Shown: positions 36,487 to 45,490, numbered from the stretch's first letter. The stretch: DNA of 64,000 nucleotides from Nocardiopsis alba DSM 43377 (GCF_000341225.1 NZ_ANAC01000002.1:98970-162969); one strand, 5' to 3'. The notes: a model not told the origin generated them from the letters alone. Numbers and translations: made by a program.

Positions 36487-37404
36487 GTGAACGCGAACAC
36501 GGAGTCGAGAACGCCCGCGGTGGCGGTGCTCGGCAGCGTCAACATGGACCTGGTCGCCTACGTGGACGAGGTGCCGGGCGGCGGCGAGACCGTCACCGGG
36601 ACCGACTTCCGTCAGGTCCCCGGGGGCAAGGGCGCCAACCAGGCGGTGGCGGCCGCGCGGGCGGGCGCCCGGGTGGCCTTCCTCGGCGCGGTGGGCGACG
36701 ACCTCTTCGGCGCGGAGCTGCGCGCCGATCTGAGGGAGAAGGACATCGACGTCACGGGTCTGCGCACCGTGCCCGGGGTGTCGGGGGTGGCGCACATCGT
36801 CGTGGACGGGCGCGGCGGCAACCGCATCATCGTGGTCCCCGGGGCCAACGGCGAGGTCACCGGGGTCCCCGAGGAGCACCGGTCGCTGTTGGAGGGGGTC
36901 GACGCCCTGTTGCTCCAGCTCGAACTGCCGATGGAGGCGGTGACGGCGGGCGCGCGGCTCGGCCGTGAGAAGGGTGTGCCGGTCTACCTGACGCCGGCTC
37001 CGGCGCGGGAGCTGCCGGACGAGCTGCTGGCGCACGTGGACGTCCTGGTGCCCAACCAGCACGAGGCCGCCGCGATCACCGGGTACGACGAACCGCGCGC
37101 GGCGCTGGCCGCGCTGCTGGAGCGGGTGCCCGAGGTGTTGTTGACGTTGGGCGAGGACGGTTCCCTCTACGGCCGTCGCGGGGAGGAGCCGGTGGCGGTT
37201 CCGGCGCGTCGGGTGACGGCGGTGGACACCACGGCCGCGGGCGACACCTTCTGTGGTTCCTTCGCGATCGCGCGCGCGGAGGGACGTTCCCCGCGTGAGG
37301 CGATGGAGTTCGCCGCGGCGGCGGCCGCGATCTCGGTGGGCCGGCGCGGAGCCGGTGCCTCGATGGCGTCGCGGGACGAGGTCGAGGCGCTGCTGCGCGG
37401 ATGA
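36487..37404 (+). CDS. rbsK: Ribokinase (PfkB family)
   Basis: 305 residues. PfkB-family kinases phosphorylate a sugar hydroxyl, here most likely ribose. N-terminal VAVLGSVNMDLVAYVDEVPGGGET and QVPGGKGANQAVAAARAG motifs, and the C-terminal ATP/anion-hole signature VTAVDTTAAGDTFCGSFA with the catalytic Asp, are all present. The conserved NMD and GGKGAN motifs favour ribokinase over fructokinase. GTG 36487 is chosen because GAGGA lies 5 nt before it; a GTG at 36475 overlapping the xth stop is the alternative. No ribose transport genes are adjacent. Confidence 0.88.
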   Translation: MNANTESRTPAVAVLGSVNMDLVAYVDEVPGGGETVTGTDFRQVPGGKGANQAVAAARAGARVAFLGAVGDDLFGAELRADLREKDIDVTGLRTVPGVSGVAHIVVDGRGGNRIIVVPGANGEVTGVPEEHRSLLEGVDALLLQLELPMEAVTAGARLGREKGVPVYLTPAPARELPDELLAHVDVLVPNQHEAAAITGYDEPRAALAALLERVPEVLLTLGEDGSLYGRRGEEPVAVPARRVTAVDTTAAGDTFCGSFAIARAEGRSPREAMEFAAAAAAISVGRRGAGASMASRDEVEALLRG

Positions 37405-37430
37405 CGACGGGGCCCTTCGGGGCCTCGTTC
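37404..37430 (+). terminator. Terminator after ribokinase
   Basis: Imperfect stem ACGACGGGGCC / GGCCTCGTT around a short loop, immediately at the stop codon and before the convergent YceI gene. Confidence 0.5.
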
Positions 37431-37482
37431 GTTTCGGGCGGGGATTCCTACGGCTCCGGGTGGGGACGGCACCCGGAACGGC

Positions 37483-38088
37483 TCAGGAGATGTGCCCGAT
37501 CTGACGCAGGAAGTCGTCGGGGTCCTGGTCCTGGATCCGGACCTCCAGCACGATGTCCACGTTGTCGCCGACCATCCGGCCGCCCCAGGGGAGCGGTCCG
37601 CCGTCTCCGACCTCGAAGTCGGAGAGGGAGAGCCGGGTGGTGGCCGAGAAGAAGTGGCCGTAGGTGCCCTCGGGGTCGCCGTAGTCGGGGGCCTCGCCGA
37701 CCCATTCGGTGCTCAGGGTGACGGGGCGGACCACGCCGTGCAGTTCCAGGTCCCCGTGGAGGCGGAAGGAGTTGCGGCGGCGGTCCGGCTCCACCCCGGT
37801 GGAGGTGAAGTACAGGCTCGGGTGGTTCTCCACGTCGAGGAAGTCGGCGGAGCGCAGGTGCGCGTCGCGGGCGTTCACCCCGGTGTTGAGACTGGCGGTC
37901 TCGATCTCGACCTCGACGGAGGACAGCGTGGGGTCGTCGGCCACGTGGATCCGTCCGTGAGCCTGTCCGAAGGTCCCCTGGACCCGGCCGAAGCGCAGGT
38001 AGTGGGCGACGAAGATGAGGCTGGAGTGCAACGGGTCCAGGTACCACGTACCCGGTCCGGGGCCGAAGGCCGCAGGGGTGGATGCCAT
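37483..38088 (-). CDS. YceI family protein
   Basis: 201 residues forming the YceI lipocalin-like barrel that binds isoprenoid or other lipids. Start MASTPAAFGPGPGTWYLDPLHSSLIFVAHYL, then VEVEIETASLNTGVNARDAHLRSADFLDVENHP, both standard family blocks. It lacks a signal peptide, as in many actinobacterial cytoplasmic copies, so the ligand may be intracellular polyprenoid. GGGAG precedes ATG 38088. It is convergent with ribokinase; no isoprenoid gene is near. Confidence 0.88.
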   Translation of the reverse strand: MASTPAAFGPGPGTWYLDPLHSSLIFVAHYLRFGRVQGTFGQAHGRIHVADDPTLSSVEVEIETASLNTGVNARDAHLRSADFLDVENHPSLYFTSTGVEPDRRRNSFRLHGDLELHGVVRPVTLSTEWVGEAPDYGDPEGTYGHFFSATTRLSLSDFEVGDGGPLPWGGRMVGDNVDIVLEVRIQDQDPDDFLRQIGHIS

Positions 38089-38279
38089 TGGCGAATGCTC
38101 CCTATTTGTCTGGTATGCGTGTTTCGTCCACATACCTTAGGTGCGATGTCCCACCGGTCGATCTGGTTCCGACCGGTCGTTCGCGAGACATTCGACTCGC
38201 CTCGAACACCCTCCGGAGCCTCTCCGGACGGCCGGAAGGGCCGGAGCGAACGCCCCGACCCTTCCAATGGTGACCTCGG

Positions 38280-40025
38280 TCACATGTACTCGGGGGCCTC
38301 CACACCGAGCAGGTCCAGACCCCGGACCAGCACCCGCAGGGCCACGGCGACCAGGGCCAGCCGCGACTCCCGCTCGGCGTCGGTCTCGGCGGTCAGCACC
38401 GGGCAGTGCTCGTAGAACGCGGTGAGCGTCTGCGCCAGCTCGAACAGGTACGTGGACAGGCGGTGCGGCTGGAGGAGGTCGCCGACCTGCTCCACCACGG
38501 CGCCGAAGCCCAGCAGCTTGAGGGCCAGGTCGCGCTCGGCGCGCTCGGAGACCGTGATCGGACCCTCGATCCGGGCCGGGTCCACCTCTCCCTTACGGAA
38601 GATGGAACGGATCCGGGCCTGGGCGTACTGAAGGTAGGGGCCGGTGTTGCCGGTCAGCGCCAGCATCCGGTCGAAGTCGAACACGTACTCGGTGTCGTGC
38701 GAGACCGACAGGTCCGCGTACTTCACCGCGCCGATGCCGACCTTGCGGGCGATCTCCGCCCGGCTCTCGGCGTCCAGGTCGGGACGGTTCTCGGCGACCA
38801 CCGCGGCGGCCCGCTCGACCGCCTCCTCCAAGAGCTGCATGAGCCGGACCGGGGCGCCGCTGCGGGTACGCAGGATCTTGCCGTCGCTCCCGAGCACGTT
38901 GCCGATCTGCACGTGCGTGGTCTCCACGCTCTCGGGCAGCCAGCCGGCCTTGCGGGCCGTGGCCCAGACCATCTTGAAGTGCATGGCCTGCGGGGCGCCC
39001 ACCACGTACAGGATGCGGTCGGCCTTGAGGTCGTCCACCCGATAGCGGACGGTGGCCAGGTCCGTGGTCGCGTAGCCGTAGCCGCCGTCGCTCTTGCGGA
39101 TGATCAGCGGCACCGGCTTGTCCTCACGGCCGGTGAAGCCGTCGAGGAACACGCACAGGGCGCCGTCGCTGATCTCGGCGATGCCCTTGCTCTCCAACTC
39201 GTCGCACACGTCGGCGAGCATGGCGTTGTAGCCGCTCTCACCGGCGAGGTCCTCGTCGGTGAGGGTCACGCCCAGCTTCGTGTAGACCCGGTTGAAGTAG
39301 ACCTTGGACAGACCCACGAGCTTGCGCCACAGACGCAGCGTCTCCTCGTCGCCGCCCTGGAGGGCGACCACCCGGCGCCGGGCACGGGCGGCGAAGTCGT
39401 CCTGGCCCTCGCCCGAGGCGTCGAACTTGTTGCGGGCCGCCTGGTAGAAGGCGTTGGGGTCGGTGGTGAGCAGGTCGGCCTCGTCGGAGGCCTCGCCGAC
39501 CTCCAACAGGTGCTCGATGAGCATGCCGAAGGGGGTGCCCCAGTCACCGATGTGGTTCTGCCGGACGACGTTGTGGCCCAGGAACTCCAGGGTACGGGCG
39601 AGGGAGTCGCCGACCACGGTGGTGCGCAGGTGACCGACGTGCATCTCCTTGGCCACGTTGGGCGCGGAGTAGTCGATCGGGATGTTCAGGCGCTCCTGCT
39701 CGGGCACGCCGAGACGGTCGTCGGTGAGGAGGCGACCGGCCTGCTCGGCGATCCAGTCCTCGCGGAGCGTCAGGTTGATGAAACCCGGACCGCTGACCTC
39801 GACGTCACGGCAGACGTCGGACACGTCCAGATGTTCCATGATCGCCGCGGAGACCTCGCGGGGCTTACGGCCCAGGCGCTTGGCGAGCGCGAGTGCCGCG
39901 TTCGCCTGATAGTCGGCGAACTGGGACGGGCGGATGACGGGGTCGGTGTCGGCGAACTCGGGGCCGAAGGCGGCGCCGAGGGCGGACTGGACCCGTCGCG
40001 AGAGTACTTCCTGCGGGTCGGCCAT
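38280..40025 (-). CDS. argS: Arginyl-tRNA synthetase
   Basis: 581 residues. The class I synthetase charges tRNA-Arg. The HIGH-type motif reads MHVGHLRTTVVGDSLARTLEFLGH; the KMSK motif is degenerate as usual for ArgRS (KILRTRSGAPVRL region). An N-terminal Add-1 domain and the C-terminal DALR anticodon-binding domain (LFELAQTLTAFYEHCPVL ... RGLDLLGVEAPEYM) are complete. TAGGCT ends 7 nt before ATG 40025 with no proper ribosome site, suggesting a leaderless mRNA. Divergent from the PTP-like gene. Confidence 0.95.
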   Translation of the reverse strand: MADPQEVLSRRVQSALGAAFGPEFADTDPVIRPSQFADYQANAALALAKRLGRKPREVSAAIMEHLDVSDVCRDVEVSGPGFINLTLREDWIAEQAGRLLTDDRLGVPEQERLNIPIDYSAPNVAKEMHVGHLRTTVVGDSLARTLEFLGHNVVRQNHIGDWGTPFGMLIEHLLEVGEASDEADLLTTDPNAFYQAARNKFDASGEGQDDFAARARRRVVALQGGDEETLRLWRKLVGLSKVYFNRVYTKLGVTLTDEDLAGESGYNAMLADVCDELESKGIAEISDGALCVFLDGFTGREDKPVPLIIRKSDGGYGYATTDLATVRYRVDDLKADRILYVVGAPQAMHFKMVWATARKAGWLPESVETTHVQIGNVLGSDGKILRTRSGAPVRLMQLLEEAVERAAAVVAENRPDLDAESRAEIARKVGIGAVKYADLSVSHDTEYVFDFDRMLALTGNTGPYLQYAQARIRSIFRKGEVDPARIEGPITVSERAERDLALKLLGFGAVVEQVGDLLQPHRLSTYLFELAQTLTAFYEHCPVLTAETDAERESRLALVAVALRVLVRGLDLLGVEAPEYM

Positions 40026-40032
40026 ACCTCTA

Positions 40033-40038
40033 AGCCTA
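40033..40038 (-). promoter_or_regulatory. Candidate leaderless -10 box of argS
   Basis: TAGGCT on the minus strand, then 7 nt, then ATG. Confidence 0.45.
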
Positions 40039-40155
40039 CCGACCGGCAACACCTGTCCCTACTGATATGAGGGAGGACACGATGCGGACTCCACGAGGGA
40101 TGGAGGCCGCGATCCCCCGCCCCGGAACAGGGGAGGGCCGAAGAAGGGAGAGTCC

Positions 40156-40587
40156 ATGGAGGAACACTGGGATCCGGACGCTCCCGGGGTGATGACGTTG
40201 CCCTCGGGGCGGCTGGTGCGAGGTCGGGCGTTGGCCCTCCCGCTCCCCGAGGGGCCGCGCCCGGGGTTCGCGCTGTATCTGCTGGACCAGGAACCGCCGA
40301 CGGTCCCCTGGGTGTCCCGGTGGGTGCGCTGGGAGGACTTCGGACTGCCCTTCGACGATCGTGACGCCGCGGCCCGATTCCGGGAGGCCCTGGAGCGGGC
40401 GGGCACGGAGCGCGTCGAGGTGGCCTGCCTGGGCGGGAGGGGGCGTACCGGTACGGCGCTGGCCCACCTGGCCGTCCTCGACGGAGTGCCCGCGGAGGAG
40501 GCGGTCGCCTACGTGCGCGAACACTACTCGGCGGCGGCCGTGGAGACCCCCGAGCAGGAGGCCTACGTGAGGGCCTTCGAGGGCTGA
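40156..40587 (+). CDS. Small protein-tyrosine-phosphatase-like protein
   Basis: 143 residues. The segment VACLGGRGRTGTALAHL carries C91-x5-R97, the active-site loop of Cys-dependent (tyrosine or dual-specificity) phosphatases, and the helix after it matches. A WEDFGLP block upstream may supply the general acid Asp. Only about 60% of the usual catalytic-domain size, so this is a minimal member. GAAGGGAGAG precedes the ATG. Cytoplasmic; the substrate is unknown. It converges on plsX 22 bp apart. Confidence 0.75.
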   Translation: MEEHWDPDAPGVMTLPSGRLVRGRALALPLPEGPRPGFALYLLDQEPPTVPWVSRWVRWEDFGLPFDDRDAAARFREALERAGTERVEVACLGGRGRTGTALAHLAVLDGVPAEEAVAYVREHYSAAAVETPEQEAYVRAFEG

Positions 40588-40609
40588 GGCGGGCCGGAAC
40601 GGTCGGTGG

Positions 40610-41692
40610 TCACTCCGACTGGCCGCGGCGGTGGAGCCAGTTCGGGGCGCGGTGCTGCACACGCCGGCGGACCTGTTCGTCGACCCGGCCCCGCGCCAGG
40701 TCGTGGGCGAGCCGGCAGGCCTGGGCGATACCGGTGGGGTGGCTGTCCCCGTGGGCGATCACCACCGTGCCGTTCAGGCCCAGCAGGGCGGCTCCGCCGT
40801 AGGTCTCGCTGTCGAAGCGGTCGCGCATCCTGCGCAGGGCGCCGCGCTGGAGGACCGTCCCCGCCTTGGCCAGGGGGGAGGAGGTCAGCGCCTCCTTCAC
40901 GGCGTTCAGGGTGAACTCGGCGGTGCCCTCGACGGTCTTGAGCGCCACGTTGCCGGTGTGCCCGTCGGTCACCACCACGTCCACGCGTCCGGCGAGCAGG
41001 TCGTGTCCCTCGACGTTGCCCCGGAAGTCCATGCCCTCCGGCCCCTCGGCGGCGGCGGAGAGCAGTTCGACGGTGCGTCGGATCAGCTTGTTGCCCTTGC
41101 CGGGTTCCGAGCCGATGGTCAGCACGCCCACACGGGGGGCGTCGATCCCGAAAGCGGTCCGCGCGTAGGCGCAGCCCAGGTGGGCGAACTGGACGAGCAT
41201 CTCCGGTTTGGCGTCGGCGTTGGCGCCGGCGTCCACCAGGATCGTGGGGGTGGGGAGGGTGGGAAGGGTCACCGCGAGGGCGGGGCGCAGTACGCCGGGC
41301 AGGGTCCGCAGGCGCACCGTCGAGGTGGCCACGATGCCCCCGGTGGACCCGGCCGAGACCAGGGCGTCGGCGTCGCCGCGTCGGATGAGACGACAGGCGA
41401 CCGCGGCGCTGGAACGGGGGCGTCTCCAGCTCGCCAGGGCCCCCTCGTGCATCGCGAGCTCGTCCTCGGCGTGCACCACCGGGACGTCGCGCAGGGCGCC
41501 CTCCTCGGCGAGCAGGGCGGCGATCTCGGTGCGTCTGCCCACCAGCAGGACCTTCAGGCCGTGTTCGCGGACGGCGGTCACGGCCCCCCGCACGATCTCG
41601 TCGGGCGCGTTGTCGCCGCCCATGGCGTCCACCGCGATGATCGGCGACGACGTGAGCGGAGCGGGGAGGTCCGGGTCGGATGTGCCACTCAT
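40610..41692 (-). CDS. plsX: Phosphate acyltransferase PlsX
   Basis: 360 residues. It makes acyl-phosphate from acyl-ACP for phospholipid synthesis, acting at the membrane surface. Family blocks: IIAVDAMGGDNAPDEIVRG at the start, LVSAGSTGG, ILVDAGANADAKPEMLVQFA, and GRVDVVVTDGHTGNVALKTVEG. A basic tail (RRRVQHRAPNWLHRRGQSE) extends the C-terminus. In many bacteria plsX follows rpmF and precedes fabD; neither is here, so it stands alone. ATG 41692 is chosen because residues before it are not family-like. Confidence 0.92.
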   Translation of the reverse strand: MSGTSDPDLPAPLTSSPIIAVDAMGGDNAPDEIVRGAVTAVREHGLKVLLVGRRTEIAALLAEEGALRDVPVVHAEDELAMHEGALASWRRPRSSAAVACRLIRRGDADALVSAGSTGGIVATSTVRLRTLPGVLRPALAVTLPTLPTPTILVDAGANADAKPEMLVQFAHLGCAYARTAFGIDAPRVGVLTIGSEPGKGNKLIRRTVELLSAAAEGPEGMDFRGNVEGHDLLAGRVDVVVTDGHTGNVALKTVEGTAEFTLNAVKEALTSSPLAKAGTVLQRGALRRMRDRFDSETYGGAALLGLNGTVVIAHGDSHPTGIAQACRLAHDLARGRVDEQVRRRVQHRAPNWLHRRGQSE

Positions 41693-42108
41693 CTCGGTCG
41701 CTTTCTCACAGGGTGGATCGGTGGTCCGGGGAAGGTGACGGGACACCCGTTCACGCGGCTCGGAGGGGGCGTGGGCACGGGCCGCGCGCTCCCTTTCCAG
41801 GGTGCCTTCGAGTGGGGTGTCGCCACGTTATCGCGTCGCCCTCGTCACGTCCGTGTGTGGCGCGTTCGTACACTCATGCGAGGATACTTCCAGTATGTCC
41901 AGGTCAGAGCTGGACTTTGCGTGAGATGGGTACAAATCCCCTAGTCGGGGTATATCCGCTCGCTGGTTCCGGTGTTCGGGCTACTCCGTGCACAGGACAT
42001 AACCGAATTTCCATCCCCGGGTGGCCCGGTACCCGTATGCCGGCGTCCCCGGATCAGGGCTGCCCTCCTTCTCCGGAGGGCCCCTGTCTACCGCAGGAGA
42101 GGAGAGGC
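41693..42108. other. 416-bp intergenic region upstream of the KamA-type gene
   Basis: Contains two dyads: GTCCAG/CTGGAC at 41897-41915 (7-nt loop) and CCCCTAG/CGGGG near 41938-41949, next to TATATCC, a possible -10 box. Further on, a GCCCTCC/GGAGGGC stem at 42062-42081 could act on the leader. No open frame is convincing. I do not match it to a known lysine riboswitch. Confidence 0.4.
42062..42081 (+). promoter_or_regulatory. Leader hairpin before the KamA-type gene
   Basis: 7-bp stem GCCCTCC/GGAGGGC with a 6-nt loop 28 nt before the GTG start; possibly a leader structure or weak attenuator. Confidence 0.3.
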
Positions 42109-43470
42109 GTGAGCGTTACGCCAGACGTGGCACAGGGCCCGTCCGCCGGACGTCGGTTTCGTGCCTACACGACGAAACACCTCGACGAGTTCACGGCGCG
42201 AGCCGGGCTCCCCGCCGATGAGCGGCTCGCGGTCAAGGCGGTGGCGCATGTGCTGCCGTTCCGCGTCAACAGCTACGTCATCGACGAGCTCATCGACTGG
42301 GACGCCGCTCCGGACGACCCGATCTACCGCCTGGTCTTCCCGCAGGCGGACATGCTGCCCCACGAGGACGTCTCCAGGATCGCCGACCTGCTGACCTCCG
42401 GCGCCGGGCGCAAGGAGCTCAACGAGGCCGCCAACCAGGTGCGCGCCAAGCTGAACCCGCACCCCGCGGGCCAGATGGACCTCAACGTGCCCACGCTGGG
42501 CAACGAGGAGCCCATCCCGGGGATCCAGCACAAGTACAAGGAGACGGTGCTCTTCTTCCCGAAGCAGGGGCAGACGTGTCACGCGTACTGCACCTACTGC
42601 TTCCGCTGGGCGCAGTTCGTCGGCGACGCCGACCTGAAGTTCGCGTCGGGCGAGATCGACCAGATGGTCGAGTACGTGCGTTCGCACCCCGAGGTCACCA
42701 GTGTTCTGTTCACCGGTGGCGACCCGATGATCATGGGCGAGGGGGTCATCTCCCGCTACATCGAGCCGCTGCTGGAGATCGAGCACCTCGAGGCCATCCG
42801 TATCGGGACCAAGGCGCTGGCCTACTGGCCGCAGCGCTTCACGACCGACCCGGACGCGGAGGACACGCTCCGTCTGTTCGAGAAGGTCGTGGCGTCGGGC
42901 AAGAACCTCGCGTTCATGGCCCACTTCTCGCACCCGAACGAGATGCGTCCGGAGCTCGTGCAGGAGGCCGTGCGTCGGATCCGCGCCACGGGCGCCGTCA
43001 TCCGCACCCAGGCGCCGCTGATCCGTACGATCAACGACGACTCGGCGACCTGGGAGAGCATGTGGCGCACGCACCTGCGTCACGGCATGGTGCCCTACTA
43101 CATGTTCGTGGAGCGCGACACCGGCCCGCAGGACTACTTCGCGGTGCCGCTGGCCGAGGCCTACGACATCTTCCGCGGTGCCTACCAGAAGGTCTCGGGC
43201 CTGGCCCGGACCGTCCGAGGCCCGTCGATGTCGGCGACCCCGGGCAAGGTGTGCGTGGACGGCGTGACGGAGATCGCGGGAGAGAAGGTCTTCGTCCTCC
43301 ACTTCATCCAGGCGCGCGACCCGGAGCTGGTGGGTAAGCCCTTCTTCGCCAAGTACGACGAGAAGGCGGCCTGGCTGTTCGACCTTCAGCCGGCCCTGGG
43401 CGCCACCCACTTCCCGTGGGAGAACGCCCCGGTCGGAGACAACGGCCTGGTGGACCCCACTCGCCTGTAG
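42109..43470 (+). CDS. KamA family radical SAM aminomutase-like protein
   Basis: 453 residues. C157, C161 and C164 in CHAYCTYCFRWAQF form the CxxxCxxC [4Fe-4S] motif of radical SAM enzymes, and the flanking FTGGDPMIMG (GGDP) and IRIGTKALAYWPQRF match lysine 2,3-aminomutase relatives. The PLP-binding lysine position is less certain. Full-length aminomutases interconvert alpha- and beta-amino acids; some KamA homologs make beta-lysine for antibiotics, others act on glutamate. No neighbouring ablB acetyltransferase, NRPS or lysine-degradation gene is present, so the substrate is unknown. GGAGAGG precedes GTG 42109. Confidence 0.85.
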   Translation: MSVTPDVAQGPSAGRRFRAYTTKHLDEFTARAGLPADERLAVKAVAHVLPFRVNSYVIDELIDWDAAPDDPIYRLVFPQADMLPHEDVSRIADLLTSGAGRKELNEAANQVRAKLNPHPAGQMDLNVPTLGNEEPIPGIQHKYKETVLFFPKQGQTCHAYCTYCFRWAQFVGDADLKFASGEIDQMVEYVRSHPEVTSVLFTGGDPMIMGEGVISRYIEPLLEIEHLEAIRIGTKALAYWPQRFTTDPDAEDTLRLFEKVVASGKNLAFMAHFSHPNEMRPELVQEAVRRIRATGAVIRTQAPLIRTINDDSATWESMWRTHLRHGMVPYYMFVERDTGPQDYFAVPLAEAYDIFRGAYQKVSGLARTVRGPSMSATPGKVCVDGVTEIAGEKVFVLHFIQARDPELVGKPFFAKYDEKAAWLFDLQPALGATHFPWENAPVGDNGLVDPTRL

Positions 43471-43556
43471 GCCGGGTCCGAGGTCCCGTCCGCCGCCCCT
43501 TACGGCGGCCGGGGCCGTTCCCGCGCCGCCCCTTGGGCGCGGGCCATGGAGAACAG

Positions 43557-43595
43557 ACGGGGCCCGGCACCTGGTTGGTGCCGGGCCCCGTTGCG
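43557..43595 (+). terminator. Terminator after the KamA-type gene
   Basis: Perfect 15-bp stem ACGGGGCCCGGCACC / GGTGCCGGGCCCCGT with loop TGGTT, then TGCG. Confidence 0.75.
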
Positions 43596-43699
43596 TGTGA
43601 GCGCCGTGGACGGAAGGTGGCCGTCGCAGGACGGGAGTGGACCGCGCGGCCGGCGGCGCACACACGTTTTTTCCGTTGTGGTCTGTGGTTCGTACGAGG

Positions 43700-43933
43700 T
43701 CAGCCCAGGAGGGCGTCGAAGTCGCCCGTCTTGGCCCCTCGTACGAAGGCCTCTATCTCGGCGGAGGTGTAGACGAGCGCGGGGCCCTCGGGGTCGCGGG
43801 AGTTTCGGACCGCGATGTCCCCGTCGGGGAGGGTGGCGATCTCGACGCAGTTCCCGTCCGGGTTGCTCCAACTGCTCTTGGTCCATGTGACCTGCAGCCG
43901 GTCGGCGGGAACGCCGTTGTAGATCGGGTGCAT
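43700..43933 (-). CDS. DUF397 domain-containing protein
   Basis: 77 residues with the DUF397 signature: TWTKSSWSNPDGNCVEIATLPDGDIAVRNSRDPEGPALVYTSAEIEAFVRGAK, cut here only for naming. DUF397 proteins are partners of WhiJ/XRE regulators in actinomycete developmental or stress switches. GAGG lies before ATG 43933. A copy of the sequence TGCACGTGCATC, also present in the XRE/ATPase intergenic region, lies 167 nt upstream. It is on the same strand as the XRE gene but separated by 434 bp and a terminator. Confidence 0.9.
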   Translation of the reverse strand: MHPIYNGVPADRLQVTWTKSSWSNPDGNCVEIATLPDGDIAVRNSRDPEGPALVYTSAEIEAFVRGAKTGDFDALLG

Positions 43934-44099
43934 CCTCAACCTCCTGGAACTTCGGGGGACTGGTGAGCGGGTGTCCACGATGGCTCCAGCACGCCGTGCC
44001 CGTCAGGGCCGGGCCACCATGGCCGGACGTCTCGTCCGAGAATCGGTCCGCTTCTTCCAGGGTGGTCCTCTGTCTCCTTCCGAGCCCACAGCGTAGCTC

Positions 44100-44112
44100 A
44101 TGCACGTGCATC
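44100..44112. promoter_or_regulatory. ATGCACGTGCATC operator-like element, copy 1
   Basis: A 12-bp palindrome ATGCACGTGCAT plus C, followed by GTG. The 12 bases TGCACGTGCATC recur at 45491 near the XRE and ATPase genes, so this may be the binding site of the XRE protein. Confidence 0.6.
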
Positions 44113-44321
44113 CGTGATTGCATCAGTAAAAACTCATGTGCACCCCATAAGGGGAGACAGGGTGAAAGGCCAGGTCATCGCGGGTTTTCGTGTTGCGAGA
44201 ATGGCCGGGTGTTCTCGGATCGTTCTCCACTCGTGGCCAAAGGTGGACACGGTGAAAGTCGATGTCCAGAGCTCAGGGTGATCGAACGATCACAGAAGGT
44301 GTCGACCTCTGTGCGACGAAA

Positions 44322-44343
44322 GGCCCCGGTCGGAGCCGGGGCC
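44322..44343 (-). terminator. Terminator after the XRE gene
   Basis: Perfect 8-bp stem GGCCCCGG/CCGGGGCC on the minus strand, then TTTCG. Confidence 0.6.
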
Positions 44344-44367
44344 GTGGGGATCGCGGTGTCGGGAGGA

Positions 44368-45294
44368 TCAGTCCCGGTGGAGCTCCAGGAAGCGCTCGAG
44401 GATGCCCTGGGTGTCGGAGGGGCGCGGGGCCTGGGTGGCGAGGTGGTCCATGGTCTGCGCGTAGCCGCTGGTGTCGTCGAACTTGTCGAAGTACAGCGCG
44501 CTGTTCAACTGCTCCAGATAGACCACGTCGGGGAGCTGCGGTGTGGGGAAGCGCAGGATGCTGAAGGGGCCGCCGGCCGCCGGGTGGCCGCCCATGGCGA
44601 AGGTGGCGATCTGGATCGTGACGTTGGGGCGGCGGGACATCTCGATGAGGTGCTCGATCTGGCCGCGCATCACCCGGGCGTTCCCGTAGGGGCGGTGCAG
44701 GACCGCCTCGTCGATCACGGCCCACAGCCGAGGGGCGGTGTTCTCGGCGTCGTTCTCGATCGTCAGGCGGCGCTGGCGATGCATGCGCATGTGCACTCGA
44801 CTGTCGACGTCCTCGTCGGAGGTGGCCGTGCGGGAGAGCCGTATGACGGCGCGCGCGTAGTCCTCGCTCTGGAGCAGGCCGGGGACGAACTGCACCTCGT
44901 AGGTGCGGATCATCGAGGCGGCCTCCTCCAGGCCGACGTAGACCCCGAACCAGTGGGGCAGTACGTCGCCGTACTGGTGCCACCAGCCCTGGGCATTGGC
45001 GCTGGAGATCAGCCCGAGAAGTGCCTCTCGCTGTTCGCGATCATCCACTCCATAGAGTTTCAGCAGGTCATCGACATCGCGATGTTTGAAACTGACCTGG
45101 CCCAACTCCATTCGACTGATCTTGGCGTGGGAGGCGCGGATCGCGTAACCGGCGTCGTGCCGGGAAATACCCTTCTCCTGGCGCAACCGCCTGAGCTGGG
45201 TGCCCAGCAGAATGCGCAGAACGGTCGGGCCACCACTGGAATTGGCCAGAAAATCCTGTGTGACCTGGTGGTTCTGTATCGGATCGGCTACCAC
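44368..45294 (-). CDS. XRE-family regulator with DUF5753 domain (WhiJ-like)
   Basis: 308 residues. An N-terminal lambda-repressor-like helix-turn-helix (LRRLRQEKGISRHDAGYAIRASHAKISRMELGQ, residues ~33-65) is joined to a DUF5753 domain (RTYEVQFVPGLLQSEDYARAV, residues ~125-290), the layout of WhiJ-type regulators of Streptomyces development. AGGGAGG lies before GTG 45294, and AGTATA/TATACT on the minus strand ~40 nt upstream is a possible -10 box. The HATPase gene is divergent and the DUF397 gene lies downstream; such XRE-DUF397-ATPase groups occur widely in actinomycetes. Confidence 0.88.
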   Translation of the reverse strand: MVADPIQNHQVTQDFLANSSGGPTVLRILLGTQLRRLRQEKGISRHDAGYAIRASHAKISRMELGQVSFKHRDVDDLLKLYGVDDREQREALLGLISSANAQGWWHQYGDVLPHWFGVYVGLEEAASMIRTYEVQFVPGLLQSEDYARAVIRLSRTATSDEDVDSRVHMRMHRQRRLTIENDAENTAPRLWAVIDEAVLHRPYGNARVMRGQIEHLIEMSRRPNVTIQIATFAMGGHPAAGGPFSILRFPTPQLPDVVYLEQLNSALYFDKFDDTSGYAQTMDHLATQAPRPSDTQGILERFLELHRD

Positions 45295-45490
45295 TTCGCC
45301 TCCCTAGAGCGGTATTGGCGTGAGCGGCGGCTCAGTATACCTACGGAGTTCCCTCTCGAACGGTACTCGGACCCGTTTCACCGAAGGTCCAAGGTCCCCT
45401 TCTTCGCATCTCCGGTAACGGAGGTGAATTCTTCGAGTCGCCCCCTACCGATGGGGGGAGTTCGTCCTATAGGGTTGCCGAACGTTGAGC

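Larger units (their letters stand above)
43934..44367. other. 434-bp region between the XRE and DUF397 genes
   Basis: Contains the XRE terminator (44322-44343), and upstream of DUF397 the palindrome ATGCACGTGCAT at 44100-44111 followed by a second half-site ATGTGCAC near 44135. The stretch CAGTAAAAACTC is AT-rich and may be a promoter. No gene is seen. Confidence 0.45.

Noticed and set aside
41693..42108. Lysine riboswitch upstream of the KamA-type gene
   Set aside because: Hairpins exist but I cannot match the conserved core of that riboswitch class.
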